Of a stretch of DNA of 64,000 nucleotides, positions 9,010-19,340 are shown one piece after another. Position 1 is the first letter of the stretch. Each line of letters begins with the position of its first letter. The DNA is from Paenibacillus monticola. Lineage in GTDB: Bacteria > Bacillota > Bacilli > Paenibacillales > Paenibacillaceae. The position numbers and the translations under genes are program-made. The notes under the pieces were generated by a model, which was not told where the DNA came from, did not search any database, and saw only the letters and a list, made by a program, of their open reading frames with translations. The DNA lies in the NCBI RefSeq assembly GCF_009664975.1, contig NZ_WJXB01000001.1:992001-1056000 (forward strand), given 5' to 3'.

Positions 9010-9027
9010 AACCCGCAAGGGTTTTTT
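9010..9027 (+). terminator. Short Rho-independent terminator
   Basis: AACCC, a GCAA tetraloop and GGGTT are followed by five further T. The hairpin is short but has a stable loop. It lies 56 bases after the RCC1-like gene. Confidence 0.5.
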
Positions 9028-9108
9028 CAACATAAGGAGTCGGTTTTATTAATGCCGTTAGCTGCGCTTCTTCACTATGATTAACAATAAGGCACCGTGT
9101 GTCTTTAG

Positions 9109-12282
<3,174 letters not shown>

Positions 12283-12410
12283 TCACTAAACCAGTATATT
12301 TTTGGCCTTCTTTCAAAAATAGAGATTCACAGTTAGATATAGAGGGAAATCCTCCCTTTATAATCGAACCCGCTGAGTTAAGTAATAAGTATATATTATC
12401 TAATTTCCAT

Positions 12411-12844
12411 TTCTATATAAGTTGAACTTTTGATCTCTCGATTTAGAGCCTCATGCAAAGATTATTGAAGATCGATATCGGGGGATTTCAATAATCTCAT
12501 CTATAAGCTGCTTAGCATCGTTCAATTGAAAACATAGACTCACTCACCTGTGGAAATGTTGGATAAAATACAACAACAGTTGTTATGTCTACTCCACAGT
12601 CAGTCCTTGTTGTATGAAATCCAACTTTCACTAGCCATGGACTCTTTTTTGAACCGAAATGTCGTATTTCCTCCAATAATTTAACTTTATCCAGCTTTTT
12701 TCGAGAGGAATGTTGTAAAAAATACAGGAATTAACCGGGATTTTCTGTTCACAACCAATATATAGTTCCAATTCATCCGAATGATCCCTCTGACTGCCCC
12801 GTTTCCCTTTGGACAAGCTTTCATCAGTTCAACTTATATAGATT
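12411..12844. repeat. MITE-like stretch bounded by 17-bp inverted repeats
   Basis: TCTATATAAGTTGAACT (12411-12427) and its exact inverse AGTTCAACTTATATAGA (12827-12843) face each other across about 400 AT-rich bases. No transposase or recognisable protein is encoded between them; one 61-codon minus-strand frame (12631-12816) shows no known motif. The same terminal motif recurs, with one change, at 19287-19303 and, truncated, at 37518-37532. This fits a small non-autonomous element or a remnant. No target-site duplication was identified. Confidence 0.5.
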
Positions 12845-12854
12845 AAAGGTTGAA

Positions 12855-12893
12855 AAAAGCCACGAAACCTCTAAAGGTTATCGTGGCTTTATT
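12855..12893 (-). terminator. Terminator of the LacI-family gene
   Basis: AAAGCCACGA and TCGTGGCTTT form a perfect ten-pair stem, with a further short pairing (AACCT/AGGTT) inside. Runs of A on the left and T on the right let it act in both directions. It lies about 30 bases after the stop of the minus-strand regulator. Confidence 0.75.
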
Positions 12894-12919
12894 GTTGTGC
12901 AATGTATTCGTTATACGTT

Positions 12920-13987
12920 CTATTCGGCTGCAATCACAGCCGCAGGTGCTGCGCAGGACAGCCGCTCCGTGAAGACGGTATCCACCACCGTCTTCACGCT
13001 GGTGCGGCTGTTCTCGCTAATGGAGTCTACGAGTAAGTCTACCGCGGTCCGGGCTAATAGTTCTTTTTCCACATGAATGGTGGTCAGCTCGGGGGAGACA
13101 ACGATGGATTCGCGAATGTTATCAAAGCCGATGACAGAGACATCCTCAGGGACACTCAGCCCAAGCTCCGCCAGCGTCTTCATCACACTGATGGCGATAT
13201 AGTCGTTCTCGCAGAATAGTGCTGTCGGGTAACCGCCAGTAGCCTGCTTGTACACAGACAGCTGCTCCTTAAAGGACTCCTGTACCGAAAGGACGGTAGG
13301 GGAAACTGTAAACACACGTGAGTCCGGCAGGTCTACATTTAAGTCCTTCAAGGTACGCTTGAAGCCGCGTTTGCGTGAATCAAAGTTATGAATCCGCACG
13401 GAAGAGGCAACGTAACCGATCTCGCGATGGCCAATGTCGTGCAGGTGAGTAGCTGCCTGGTGAGCGCCCATTACGTTATTAATTTCGACAAAATGAATCG
13501 GGAGTGTCTCATACAAGGTGTCGAGCACCACGATATTTGGCATTTTCGCCGCAATGGTGGCGATTTGCTCCCGGCTAAGATTGGTGCCGAGCAGGATCAC
13601 ACCGTTGCCGGAATTCTCATCAGCGATCAGCTCGATATCACGCTCGAAGAATTCCATATCTACAGAGGAGAAAAGCATGGAATATCCCTTAGAGCGAGCC
13701 CGCTCCTCTGTATGTTGAATCAATTCACGGAAAAAGGGCTGCTGATAGTAGTCCTCCAGTACAATCCCCGAATTGGTGAAGGCCAGAAAAAGCAACGTCT
13801 TTGCTTGTTTAGCCGGAGCAGCAGGTTTAACCCGGGCGGCATACCCCGCATCCTTGGCAATACGCAGAATCCGGTCACGCGTCTCGGAGCCGATTCCCGG
13901 TTTGCCGTTTAAGGCCAAGGAGACTGCCGCTTTGGATACATTCGCTATCTTCGCAATATCTTCCATCCTCATGGGTTGATTCTCCAT
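12920..13987 (-). CDS. LacI-family transcriptional regulator
   Basis: A 355-residue LacI/GalR-type regulator. The N-terminal helix-turn-helix reads MEDIAKIANVSKAAVSLALNG and is followed by the hinge helix region. The rest (about 65-340) is a periplasmic-binding-protein-like sugar sensor, with ALFCENDYIAI and EDVSVIGFDN typical of the effector domain. Two starts are possible. The ATG at 13987 gives 355 residues. An ATG five codons further in (13972) is better placed behind a GGAG. It is transcribed away from the isomerase-transketolase-kinase operon, the usual arrangement for a local repressor. The probable effector is a sugar or sugar phosphate of that pathway. Confidence 0.92.
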   Translation of the reverse strand: MENQPMRMEDIAKIANVSKAAVSLALNGKPGIGSETRDRILRIAKDAGYAARVKPAAPAKQAKTLLFLAFTNSGIVLEDYYQQPFFRELIQHTEERARSKGYSMLFSSVDMEFFERDIELIADENSGNGVILLGTNLSREQIATIAAKMPNIVVLDTLYETLPIHFVEINNVMGAHQAATHLHDIGHREIGYVASSVRIHNFDSRKRGFKRTLKDLNVDLPDSRVFTVSPTVLSVQESFKEQLSVYKQATGGYPTALFCENDYIAISVMKTLAELGLSVPEDVSVIGFDNIRESIVVSPELTTIHVEKELLARTAVDLLVDSISENSRTSVKTVVDTVFTERLSCAAPAAVIAAE

Positions 13988-14027
13988 TCGTTCATCAAAA
14001 TTCCTGTAAACAAGTTAATTTTACTAC

Positions 14028-14230
14028 TAAACTTAAGTGGAAATCAAGCTTATCTGTAGTTTGATGTAAACTTAATATATTTGTTTGTTAAGTTATAATC
14101 AACTAAAAAAATCTCTAAAATCAATTGACGGAGCTAAACTCTGGTGATATTATGGGTCTCAAGAGGGAAATCACTGAACGACATCGATAAAGTTTAGTTT
14201 AATTAATTATATATTTAGTTAAGTTTCTGT
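14028..14230. promoter_or_regulatory. Divergent promoter region with repeated AAACTTAA-type half-sites
   Basis: The 300-base gap between the LacI gene and the isomerase operon is AT-rich. TAAACTTAAG occurs at 14028-14037 and TAAACTTAAT at 14067-14076. Related sequences in the opposite direction lie at about 14086-14095 (GTTAAGTT), 14190-14201 (AGTTTAGTTTAA) and 14216-14226 (TAGTTAAGTTT). Repeated sites flanking a divergent LacI gene are likely operators for it. Assignment rests on repetition and position only. Confidence 0.4.
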
Positions 14231-14287
14231 TGCCGTTCAGCAGCCTGTTGATCCTCTCTCTAACTATATTGCACGGAGGAATTAATA

Positions 14288-15724
14288 ATGAGGAAGTTAA
14301 AGCTCGGTTACGCTCCGACACGTCGGTTCACATTTAGCGCAGAGGATGCCTTCCGCTACAAAGTAACGATCCGCGAAAAGATTGAATCCTTCGGACTTCC
14401 TATCGAGATTGTTGACCTTGAAGGACTGAACGAAGAAGGGCTGCTATACGACGATAATATCGGAGCTGATGCCATCATCGAACGTTTCCAGCAGGAAAAG
14501 GTGGATGCCGTCTTCTTCCCTCACTGCAATTTCGGAACAGAGGATACGGTCGCCCGTGTTGCCAAAGCGCTGGGCAAGCCGATTCTGCTATGGGGACCGC
14601 GAGACGAAGCGCCGCTGGAGGATGGAATGAGGCTGCGCGATACACAGTGCGGATTGTTCGCAACAGGCAAGGTGCTGCGCCGCTTTAACGTTCCTTTCAC
14701 TTATGTGACGAACTGTCGGGTGGATGATCCTGTTTTTGAAAGGGGTTTCACCAATTTTGTTGCCGCGGCTAATGTCGTTCGTCAATTCCGCTCTCTGCGT
14801 ATTCTGCAGATTGGACCCCGTCCAACCTCCTTCTGGACCATGATGTGCAACGAAGGGGAATTGCTGGAGCGATTCGGGATTGAATTATATCCTATTACAC
14901 TGATTGATATTACACGGGCCGCCAAGCAGCAGGAGAAGAAGAACAGTCCGGAGCTGCAGGAGACGATTGCTTATATCCGCGAGAAGCTGGATACGAGCGA
15001 AATTACGGAAGATGCCATTATACGTGTGGCCGCACTGAAGGTGGCGATGAAGAAATACGCGGTGGATTCGGGCAGTACAGCAATTGCGATTCAATGCTGG
15101 TCGGCTTTACAGGAGAGTATAGGCATCATGCCTTGCCTCGCGAATGCCATTCTGACCGATGAACAGATTCCGGTGACCTGCGAGACCGATATTCATGGAG
15201 CGATCACCTCGATCATGGTGCAAGCTGCAGCGATGAATCAAGCGCCAACCTTCTTTGCTGATCTGACGATTCGCCATCCGGCGAATGACAATGCCGAGCT
15301 GTTGTTCCATTGCGGCAACTTCCCGGTATCTCTATCTATCGAGGATAAACCGAAGATGCGCAGACATTTTCTGTTCGACGATCATGCTCCAGGCACTCAT
15401 GAGGGAGAGATACGCGGCGGGGAGATGACGCTGGCCCGTTTTGACGGAGATCATGGCGAGTATTCTTTATTTCTTGGCAAAGCAAAAGGTGTAGAGGGGC
15501 CATTTACCCGGGGTTCTTATGTATGGGTGGAAGTGAACGATTGGCCGCTGTGGGAAGAAAAGCTGGTTAAAGGCCCTTATGTCCATCATTCCGTAGGTAT
15601 TCATGCCAATGTTATTCCTGTTCTGTATGAAGCTTGTAATTATATTCCGGGACTGTCCCCCGATCCTGTTGATCCAACAGAAGAGGAAATCCGTGCCTGG
15701 TTGAGAGGGAGTGGAGCGAAATGA
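14288..15724 (+). CDS. L-fucose isomerase-like sugar isomerase
   Basis: A 478-residue member of the fucose/arabinose isomerase superfamily, first gene of a four-gene operon. Residues about 1-170 form a Rossmann-like region (ADAIIERFQQEKVDAVFFPHCNFG). The middle holds IAIQCWSALQESIGIMPCLANA and PVTCETDIHGAI, where C..E.D is a metal-site pattern of the superfamily, and the C-terminus has HHSVGIHAN. It probably interconverts an aldose and a ketose using a divalent metal. Because a split transketolase and an FGGY kinase follow with 4-bp overlaps, I infer that the ketose is phosphorylated and then cleaved by two-carbon transfer. D-apiose (giving D-apulose) is a candidate substrate. GGAGG precedes the ATG. 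Confidence 0.8.
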   Translation: MRKLKLGYAPTRRFTFSAEDAFRYKVTIREKIESFGLPIEIVDLEGLNEEGLLYDDNIGADAIIERFQQEKVDAVFFPHCNFGTEDTVARVAKALGKPILLWGPRDEAPLEDGMRLRDTQCGLFATGKVLRRFNVPFTYVTNCRVDDPVFERGFTNFVAAANVVRQFRSLRILQIGPRPTSFWTMMCNEGELLERFGIELYPITLIDITRAAKQQEKKNSPELQETIAYIREKLDTSEITEDAIIRVAALKVAMKKYAVDSGSTAIAIQCWSALQESIGIMPCLANAILTDEQIPVTCETDIHGAITSIMVQAAAMNQAPTFFADLTIRHPANDNAELLFHCGNFPVSLSIEDKPKMRRHFLFDDHAPGTHEGEIRGGEMTLARFDGDHGEYSLFLGKAKGVEGPFTRGSYVWVEVNDWPLWEEKLVKGPYVHHSVGIHANVIPVLYEACNYIPGLSPDPVDPTEEEIRAWLRGSGAK

Positions 15725-16599
15725 CAGAGATTACGGAAGTCACTGAAATCACGAGACTGCGCCGCAAGGCTGTAGAGATCCGCATGACGCTATTGAAATT
15801 AATTCACCGTGCGCAAACAGGGCATACCGGAGGTTCGCTGAGCAATACGGATATTTTGACCGCCTTATATTATCACACGATGAAGCATGATCCGCAGAAC
15901 CCCAAATGGGTAGAGCGTGACCGCTTCATTGCCAGCAAAGGACATTCCGTGGAATCGCTCTGGGCGGTACTGGCCGATCTGGGTTACTTCCCGAAGGAGG
16001 AGCTGGAAACGTACAGTGAGTTCGGTACCCGGCTGATCGGGCATCCGAACAATAAGGTGCCGGGGATCGAGATGAACACCGGAGCACTTGGACATGGGCT
16101 GCCGATTTCTGTAGGTATGGCGCTGGCTGCGAAGCGCGATGGCCTGAATTACCGTGTATTCTGTCTCATGGGAGACGGAGAACAAGCGGAAGGTTCGGTA
16201 TGGGAAGGCGCGATGGCCGGAGCTCATTATAAGCTCGACAATCTCGTAGCCATCATTGACCGCAATGGCCTGCAGATTAGCGGGAGCACAGAGGATGTTA
16301 TGGGTTCGGAGCCGTTGGACCGCAAGTGGGAGGCTTTTGGCTGGGATGTAGTGGAGATTGACGGTCATGATTTCGGGGCGCTTATCCACGCGTTTGACTC
16401 GGCACCGCAGGTTCCCGGCAAACCAACTTTGGTGTTGGCCAATACGATTAAGGGCAAGGGTGTATCTTTTGCCGAGAATAAAGTGGAATGGCATCATCAT
16501 GTGTTGAACGACCAACAATTAGAGCAAGCGCTCGCGGAGCTTCAGGCCTCACTGAAATCTCTCGGTGCACCCGAACAGGAAGGGAGTGTCCATTCATGA
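15721..16599 (+). CDS. Transketolase-like enzyme, N-terminal (ThDP pyrophosphate-binding) subunit
   Basis: A 292-residue half-transketolase. It carries GHTGGSLS near residue 33 and the thiamine-diphosphate motif beginning MGDGEQAEGSVWEG and ending with N in AIIDRN, which binds Mg2+ and pyrophosphate. The start ATGA overlaps the isomerase stop by four bases, implying translational coupling. The C-terminal half is encoded by the next gene. Split transketolases of this sort occur in special sugar pathways, among them the apulose-4-phosphate transketolase of apiose catabolism, as well as in some pentose-phosphate contexts. The role here is inferred from its neighbours. Confidence 0.9.
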   Translation: MTEITEVTEITRLRRKAVEIRMTLLKLIHRAQTGHTGGSLSNTDILTALYYHTMKHDPQNPKWVERDRFIASKGHSVESLWAVLADLGYFPKEELETYSEFGTRLIGHPNNKVPGIEMNTGALGHGLPISVGMALAAKRDGLNYRVFCLMGDGEQAEGSVWEGAMAGAHYKLDNLVAIIDRNGLQISGSTEDVMGSEPLDRKWEAFGWDVVEIDGHDFGALIHAFDSAPQVPGKPTLVLANTIKGKGVSFAENKVEWHHHVLNDQQLEQALAELQASLKSLGAPEQEGSVHS

Positions 16600-17549
16600 A
16601 AAATACCATTCCTAACAGACAGGCTTTATGCGAAAGCTTACTAGAACTGGCAAAGACGGATAAGGACATCATGGTCCTAACCAGTGATTCGCGGGGATCA
16701 GCGGCTCTGGCACCTTTTGCCAAGGCTTACCCTGAGCAATTTGTGGAGACTGGCATTGCCGAGCAGAATATCGTAGGGATAGCAGCCGGACTGGCCCATA
16801 GTGGTAAAATCCCCTTCGTCGCGTCGCCCGCCTGCTTCCTGAGTATGCGCAGTATTGAGCAGGTAAAGGTAGATGTGGCTTACTCGAATACGAATGTGAA
16901 GCTGATTGGCATCAGTGGCGGGGTCAGCTATGGAGCCTTGGGCATGTCGCATCATTCCCTGCAGGATTTCGCAGTGACGCGGGCGATTCCAGGATTAACG
17001 GTAATAGTGCCCGCGGACCGGCATGAAACCAAAAAAATGACAGAAGCGCTCGTTCAGCATAAAGGAGGCGTATACGTCCGTATCGGCCGCAATGCGGTGG
17101 AGGATGTGTATGAATCGGATGATTACGAGTTTGAGATTGGCAAAGCTGTGCGGATGCGTGAAGGTAATGAATTAACGATTATTGCCGCTGGCGAAACCGT
17201 ACGGTTCGCATTGGATGCTGCTGATTTATTGGCGCAGCAGGGCATCCACGTTAGAGTACTGAACATGCATACCATTAAGCCGCTAGATAACGATGCGGTG
17301 CTGGCTGCAGCTCGGGAGACCGGAGCTATCATTACAGTAGAGGAGCATAGTATATTCGGGGGTCTCGGAGCAGCGGTAGCAGAGGTTACTGCAGGTGGAG
17401 CGCCCGTTCCTGTGCGCATTCTGGGAATACCGGATGAGCCGGCTATTGCCGGCAAGACCGCGGAGATCTTCCAGCATTACGGCATAACTGCTGAGAATAT
17501 AACCCAGATCGCCAAGACTATTGTACAAGGACGGGTGACGACGGGATGA
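16596..17549 (+). CDS. Transketolase-like enzyme, C-terminal (pyrimidine-binding) subunit
   Basis: A 317-residue partner of the preceding subunit. FVETGIAEQNIVGIAAGLA contains the glutamate that activates the thiamine aminopyrimidine ring. The C-terminal transketolase domain (about 185-310) includes ITVEEHSIFGGLG. I chose ATG 16596, which overlaps the previous stop (ATGA) and follows a GGAAGGGAG sequence. The frame itself is open further upstream, but that part lies inside the N-terminal subunit gene. The two proteins should form an alpha2-beta2 enzyme. The stop overlaps the kinase start in the same way. Confidence 0.9.
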   Translation: MKNTIPNRQALCESLLELAKTDKDIMVLTSDSRGSAALAPFAKAYPEQFVETGIAEQNIVGIAAGLAHSGKIPFVASPACFLSMRSIEQVKVDVAYSNTNVKLIGISGGVSYGALGMSHHSLQDFAVTRAIPGLTVIVPADRHETKKMTEALVQHKGGVYVRIGRNAVEDVYESDDYEFEIGKAVRMREGNELTIIAAGETVRFALDAADLLAQQGIHVRVLNMHTIKPLDNDAVLAAARETGAIITVEEHSIFGGLGAAVAEVTAGGAPVPVRILGIPDEPAIAGKTAEIFQHYGITAENITQIAKTIVQGRVTTG

Positions 17550-19075
17550 CGGAAACAGCCTCTGCGGCCCCCCTGTATATACTGACAGTAGATCAGAGCA
17601 CTACGGGTACCAAAGCCCTGCTGACAGACCGCAGCGGCAGCATTATCTATCGTTATGCCGTCGCACACCGGCAAATTTATCCGCAGGATGGCTGGGTGGA
17701 GCATGATCCGCTGGAGATTTACGACAATGTCAAAGCCGCCATTAAGCATGTTGTGGCAGACTCCGGTGTGAAGGCTTCTGAGATTGCCGGATTAACGCTT
17801 ACGAATCAGCGGGAAACGGCACTGCTCTGGGACCGTGAAAGCGGTCTGCCGTTAGGCAATGCGATCGTCTGGCAATGCCGCCGGACCATCGACACCTGTG
17901 AGCGGCTGAAGCGTGAAGGCTGGGAGGAGCGGATTCGTGAGAAGACAGGCCTGCTGCTCGATCCTTACTTTTCCGCCGGGAAATGGAAGTGGCTGTTGGA
18001 GCATCAAGCGGGTTCATTGAACCGAAACAGAATTCTGGCCGGGAATATGGATGCCTGGCTGATCTGGAAGCTGACGGGCGGCCAGGTCCATGCCACCGAT
18101 TTCACCAATGCCAGTCGAACCCAGTTGTTCAATATTCATACGCTGGAATGGGATGAGGAGCTAGCCGGGGTGTTCGGTGTTCCTCTGAGCATACTGCCGC
18201 AGGTGCAAGCAAGCGACCAAATATACGGAGTGATTGCAGACCCGGACTTACACCCGCTGCAGCTGCCGATTACAGGAGTTATTGGTGATTCGCAAGCTGC
18301 TCTGTTCGGCCAGCAATGCATCCGCCCTGGGATGGCTAAAGGCACTTATGGCACAGGAACCTCCGTCATGCTATATGCTGGAACGAATCCGCCGAAGGCG
18401 GCAAATGGTCTGGTGACGGCTATTGCCTGGGGTATCGGGAACAAAGTGGAATACGCGTTTGAAGCCATTATTCATTCTACAGGAGATGCTCTGAATTGGG
18501 TCAAGGATCAGATGGGTTTATTTGAGACTTATGAGGAGCTGGAACGCGAAACGGCGTTAATCAATGACACTGGCGGTGTGTACTTGATTCCTGCCTTTGT
18601 AGGCTTGGGGGCTCCTTATTGGAATCCCAGCGCCAGAGCAGCCATAGTTGGCCTGAACCGCAGTTCTGGGCGGAGGGAAATTATGCGGGCGGCATTAGAG
18701 AGCATAGCTCATCAGGTTACGGATGCTGTTGCCCTATTGGAACAAGAAACGGGGATCAAGCTGGAGGAGCTGCGTGTGGACGGCGGAGCGACAACGAACG
18801 GCTTGCTGATGCAGCTGCAGGCAGATCTGCTGCGGGCCCCGGTGGCCTGTCCAGAAGCAGTAGAACTGTCAGCGCTTGGCTCTGCTTATATCGGCGGCTT
18901 GGCGCTTGGTTTTTGGCGACGGGAGGAACTTGAAGCCTTGTATCGGAAGAGCAGAACGTATTCACCCTCGATGGGTGAGGAACAACGCTTCAAGCTTCGC
19001 CGTGGCTGGCTGTCGGCAGTAGCTGGAACGCTGGCGGTGGAAGGTGCGCTGCAGAGGGAAAAGCTAACTACTTAA
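17546..19075 (+). CDS. FGGY-family carbohydrate kinase, glycerol-kinase-like
   Basis: A 509-residue ATP-dependent sugar kinase. Early motifs DQSTTGTKALL, GWVEHDP and TNQRETALLWDR, then NASRTQLFNI, GDSQAALFGQ, YGTGTSVML and DGGATTNGLLMQ, follow the FGGY family. The sequence is closer in style to glycerol kinase than to xylulokinase. Glycerol use seems unlikely, as no glycerol uptake or dehydrogenase gene is present. Its place after an isomerase and a split transketolase argues for phosphorylation of a branched or unusual ketose such as D-apulose. It starts at ATGA, overlapping the transketolase stop, and is the last gene of the overlapping set. Confidence 0.88.
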   Translation: MTETASAAPLYILTVDQSTTGTKALLTDRSGSIIYRYAVAHRQIYPQDGWVEHDPLEIYDNVKAAIKHVVADSGVKASEIAGLTLTNQRETALLWDRESGLPLGNAIVWQCRRTIDTCERLKREGWEERIREKTGLLLDPYFSAGKWKWLLEHQAGSLNRNRILAGNMDAWLIWKLTGGQVHATDFTNASRTQLFNIHTLEWDEELAGVFGVPLSILPQVQASDQIYGVIADPDLHPLQLPITGVIGDSQAALFGQQCIRPGMAKGTYGTGTSVMLYAGTNPPKAANGLVTAIAWGIGNKVEYAFEAIIHSTGDALNWVKDQMGLFETYEELERETALINDTGGVYLIPAFVGLGAPYWNPSARAAIVGLNRSSGRREIMRAALESIAHQVTDAVALLEQETGIKLEELRVDGGATTNGLLMQLQADLLRAPVACPEAVELSALGSAYIGGLALGFWRREELEALYRKSRTYSPSMGEEQRFKLRRGWLSAVAGTLAVEGALQREKLTT

Positions 19076-19114
19076 AGAACTTTCTTTATTAGATGAACTA
19101 AAAAACATAAGAAC

Positions 19115-19240
19115 AGGCGAACGGAACGAAGGGGAATTTTGGAACTGAAGGAGCGTTAGCGACCGCCTTTGTCTCCGGATTTCATCTGCAAACAGCGGTA
19201 TAAATCAAGAAATCTGGAGACAACAGCGGCCGGAGGTCCA
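19115..19240. repeat. Palindromic dispersed repeat, copy 2
   Basis: GTCTCCGGATTT (19171-19182) and AAATCTGGAGAC (19210-19221) pair with one mismatch. They are flanked by AGCGTTAGCGACCGCC and ACAGCGGCCGGAGG. The same arrangement is seen at 7735-7860. It lies between the kinase and the rhamnosidase genes and could affect read-through. Confidence 0.6.
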
Positions 19241-19243
19241 AAC

Positions 19244-19318
19244 ATTCACCGCAGTTACGAGTAAAGCCGGTTTAGGGAAATCTTAAGTTCAACTTATCTA
19301 GAGTAATCTAGAGTTGAG
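19244..19318. repeat. Second dispersed repeat plus hairpin upstream of the rhamnosidase
   Basis: ATTCACCGCAGTTACGA (19244-19260) and the following AAAGCCGGTTTAGG match 37478-37515 with a few substitutions. It ends in AGTTCAACTTATCTAGA (19287-19303), the terminal motif of the 12.4 kb element with one change. The last part folds into a hairpin (AGTTCAACT and CTAGA against TCTAG and AGTTGAGCT) that ends eight bases before the first in-frame ATG of the rhamnosidase. Confidence 0.5.
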
Positions 19319-19340
19319 CTGAATAATGGAGGAACTTGTA

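Noticed and set aside
12631..12816. 61-codon minus-strand frame inside the MITE-like element
   Set aside because: No start signal, no motif and composition typical of AT-rich non-coding sequence.
13388..13912. A 174-codon open frame on the plus strand inside the LacI gene
   Set aside because: It is an antisense shadow of a clear LacI-family protein, and the translation shows no domain.
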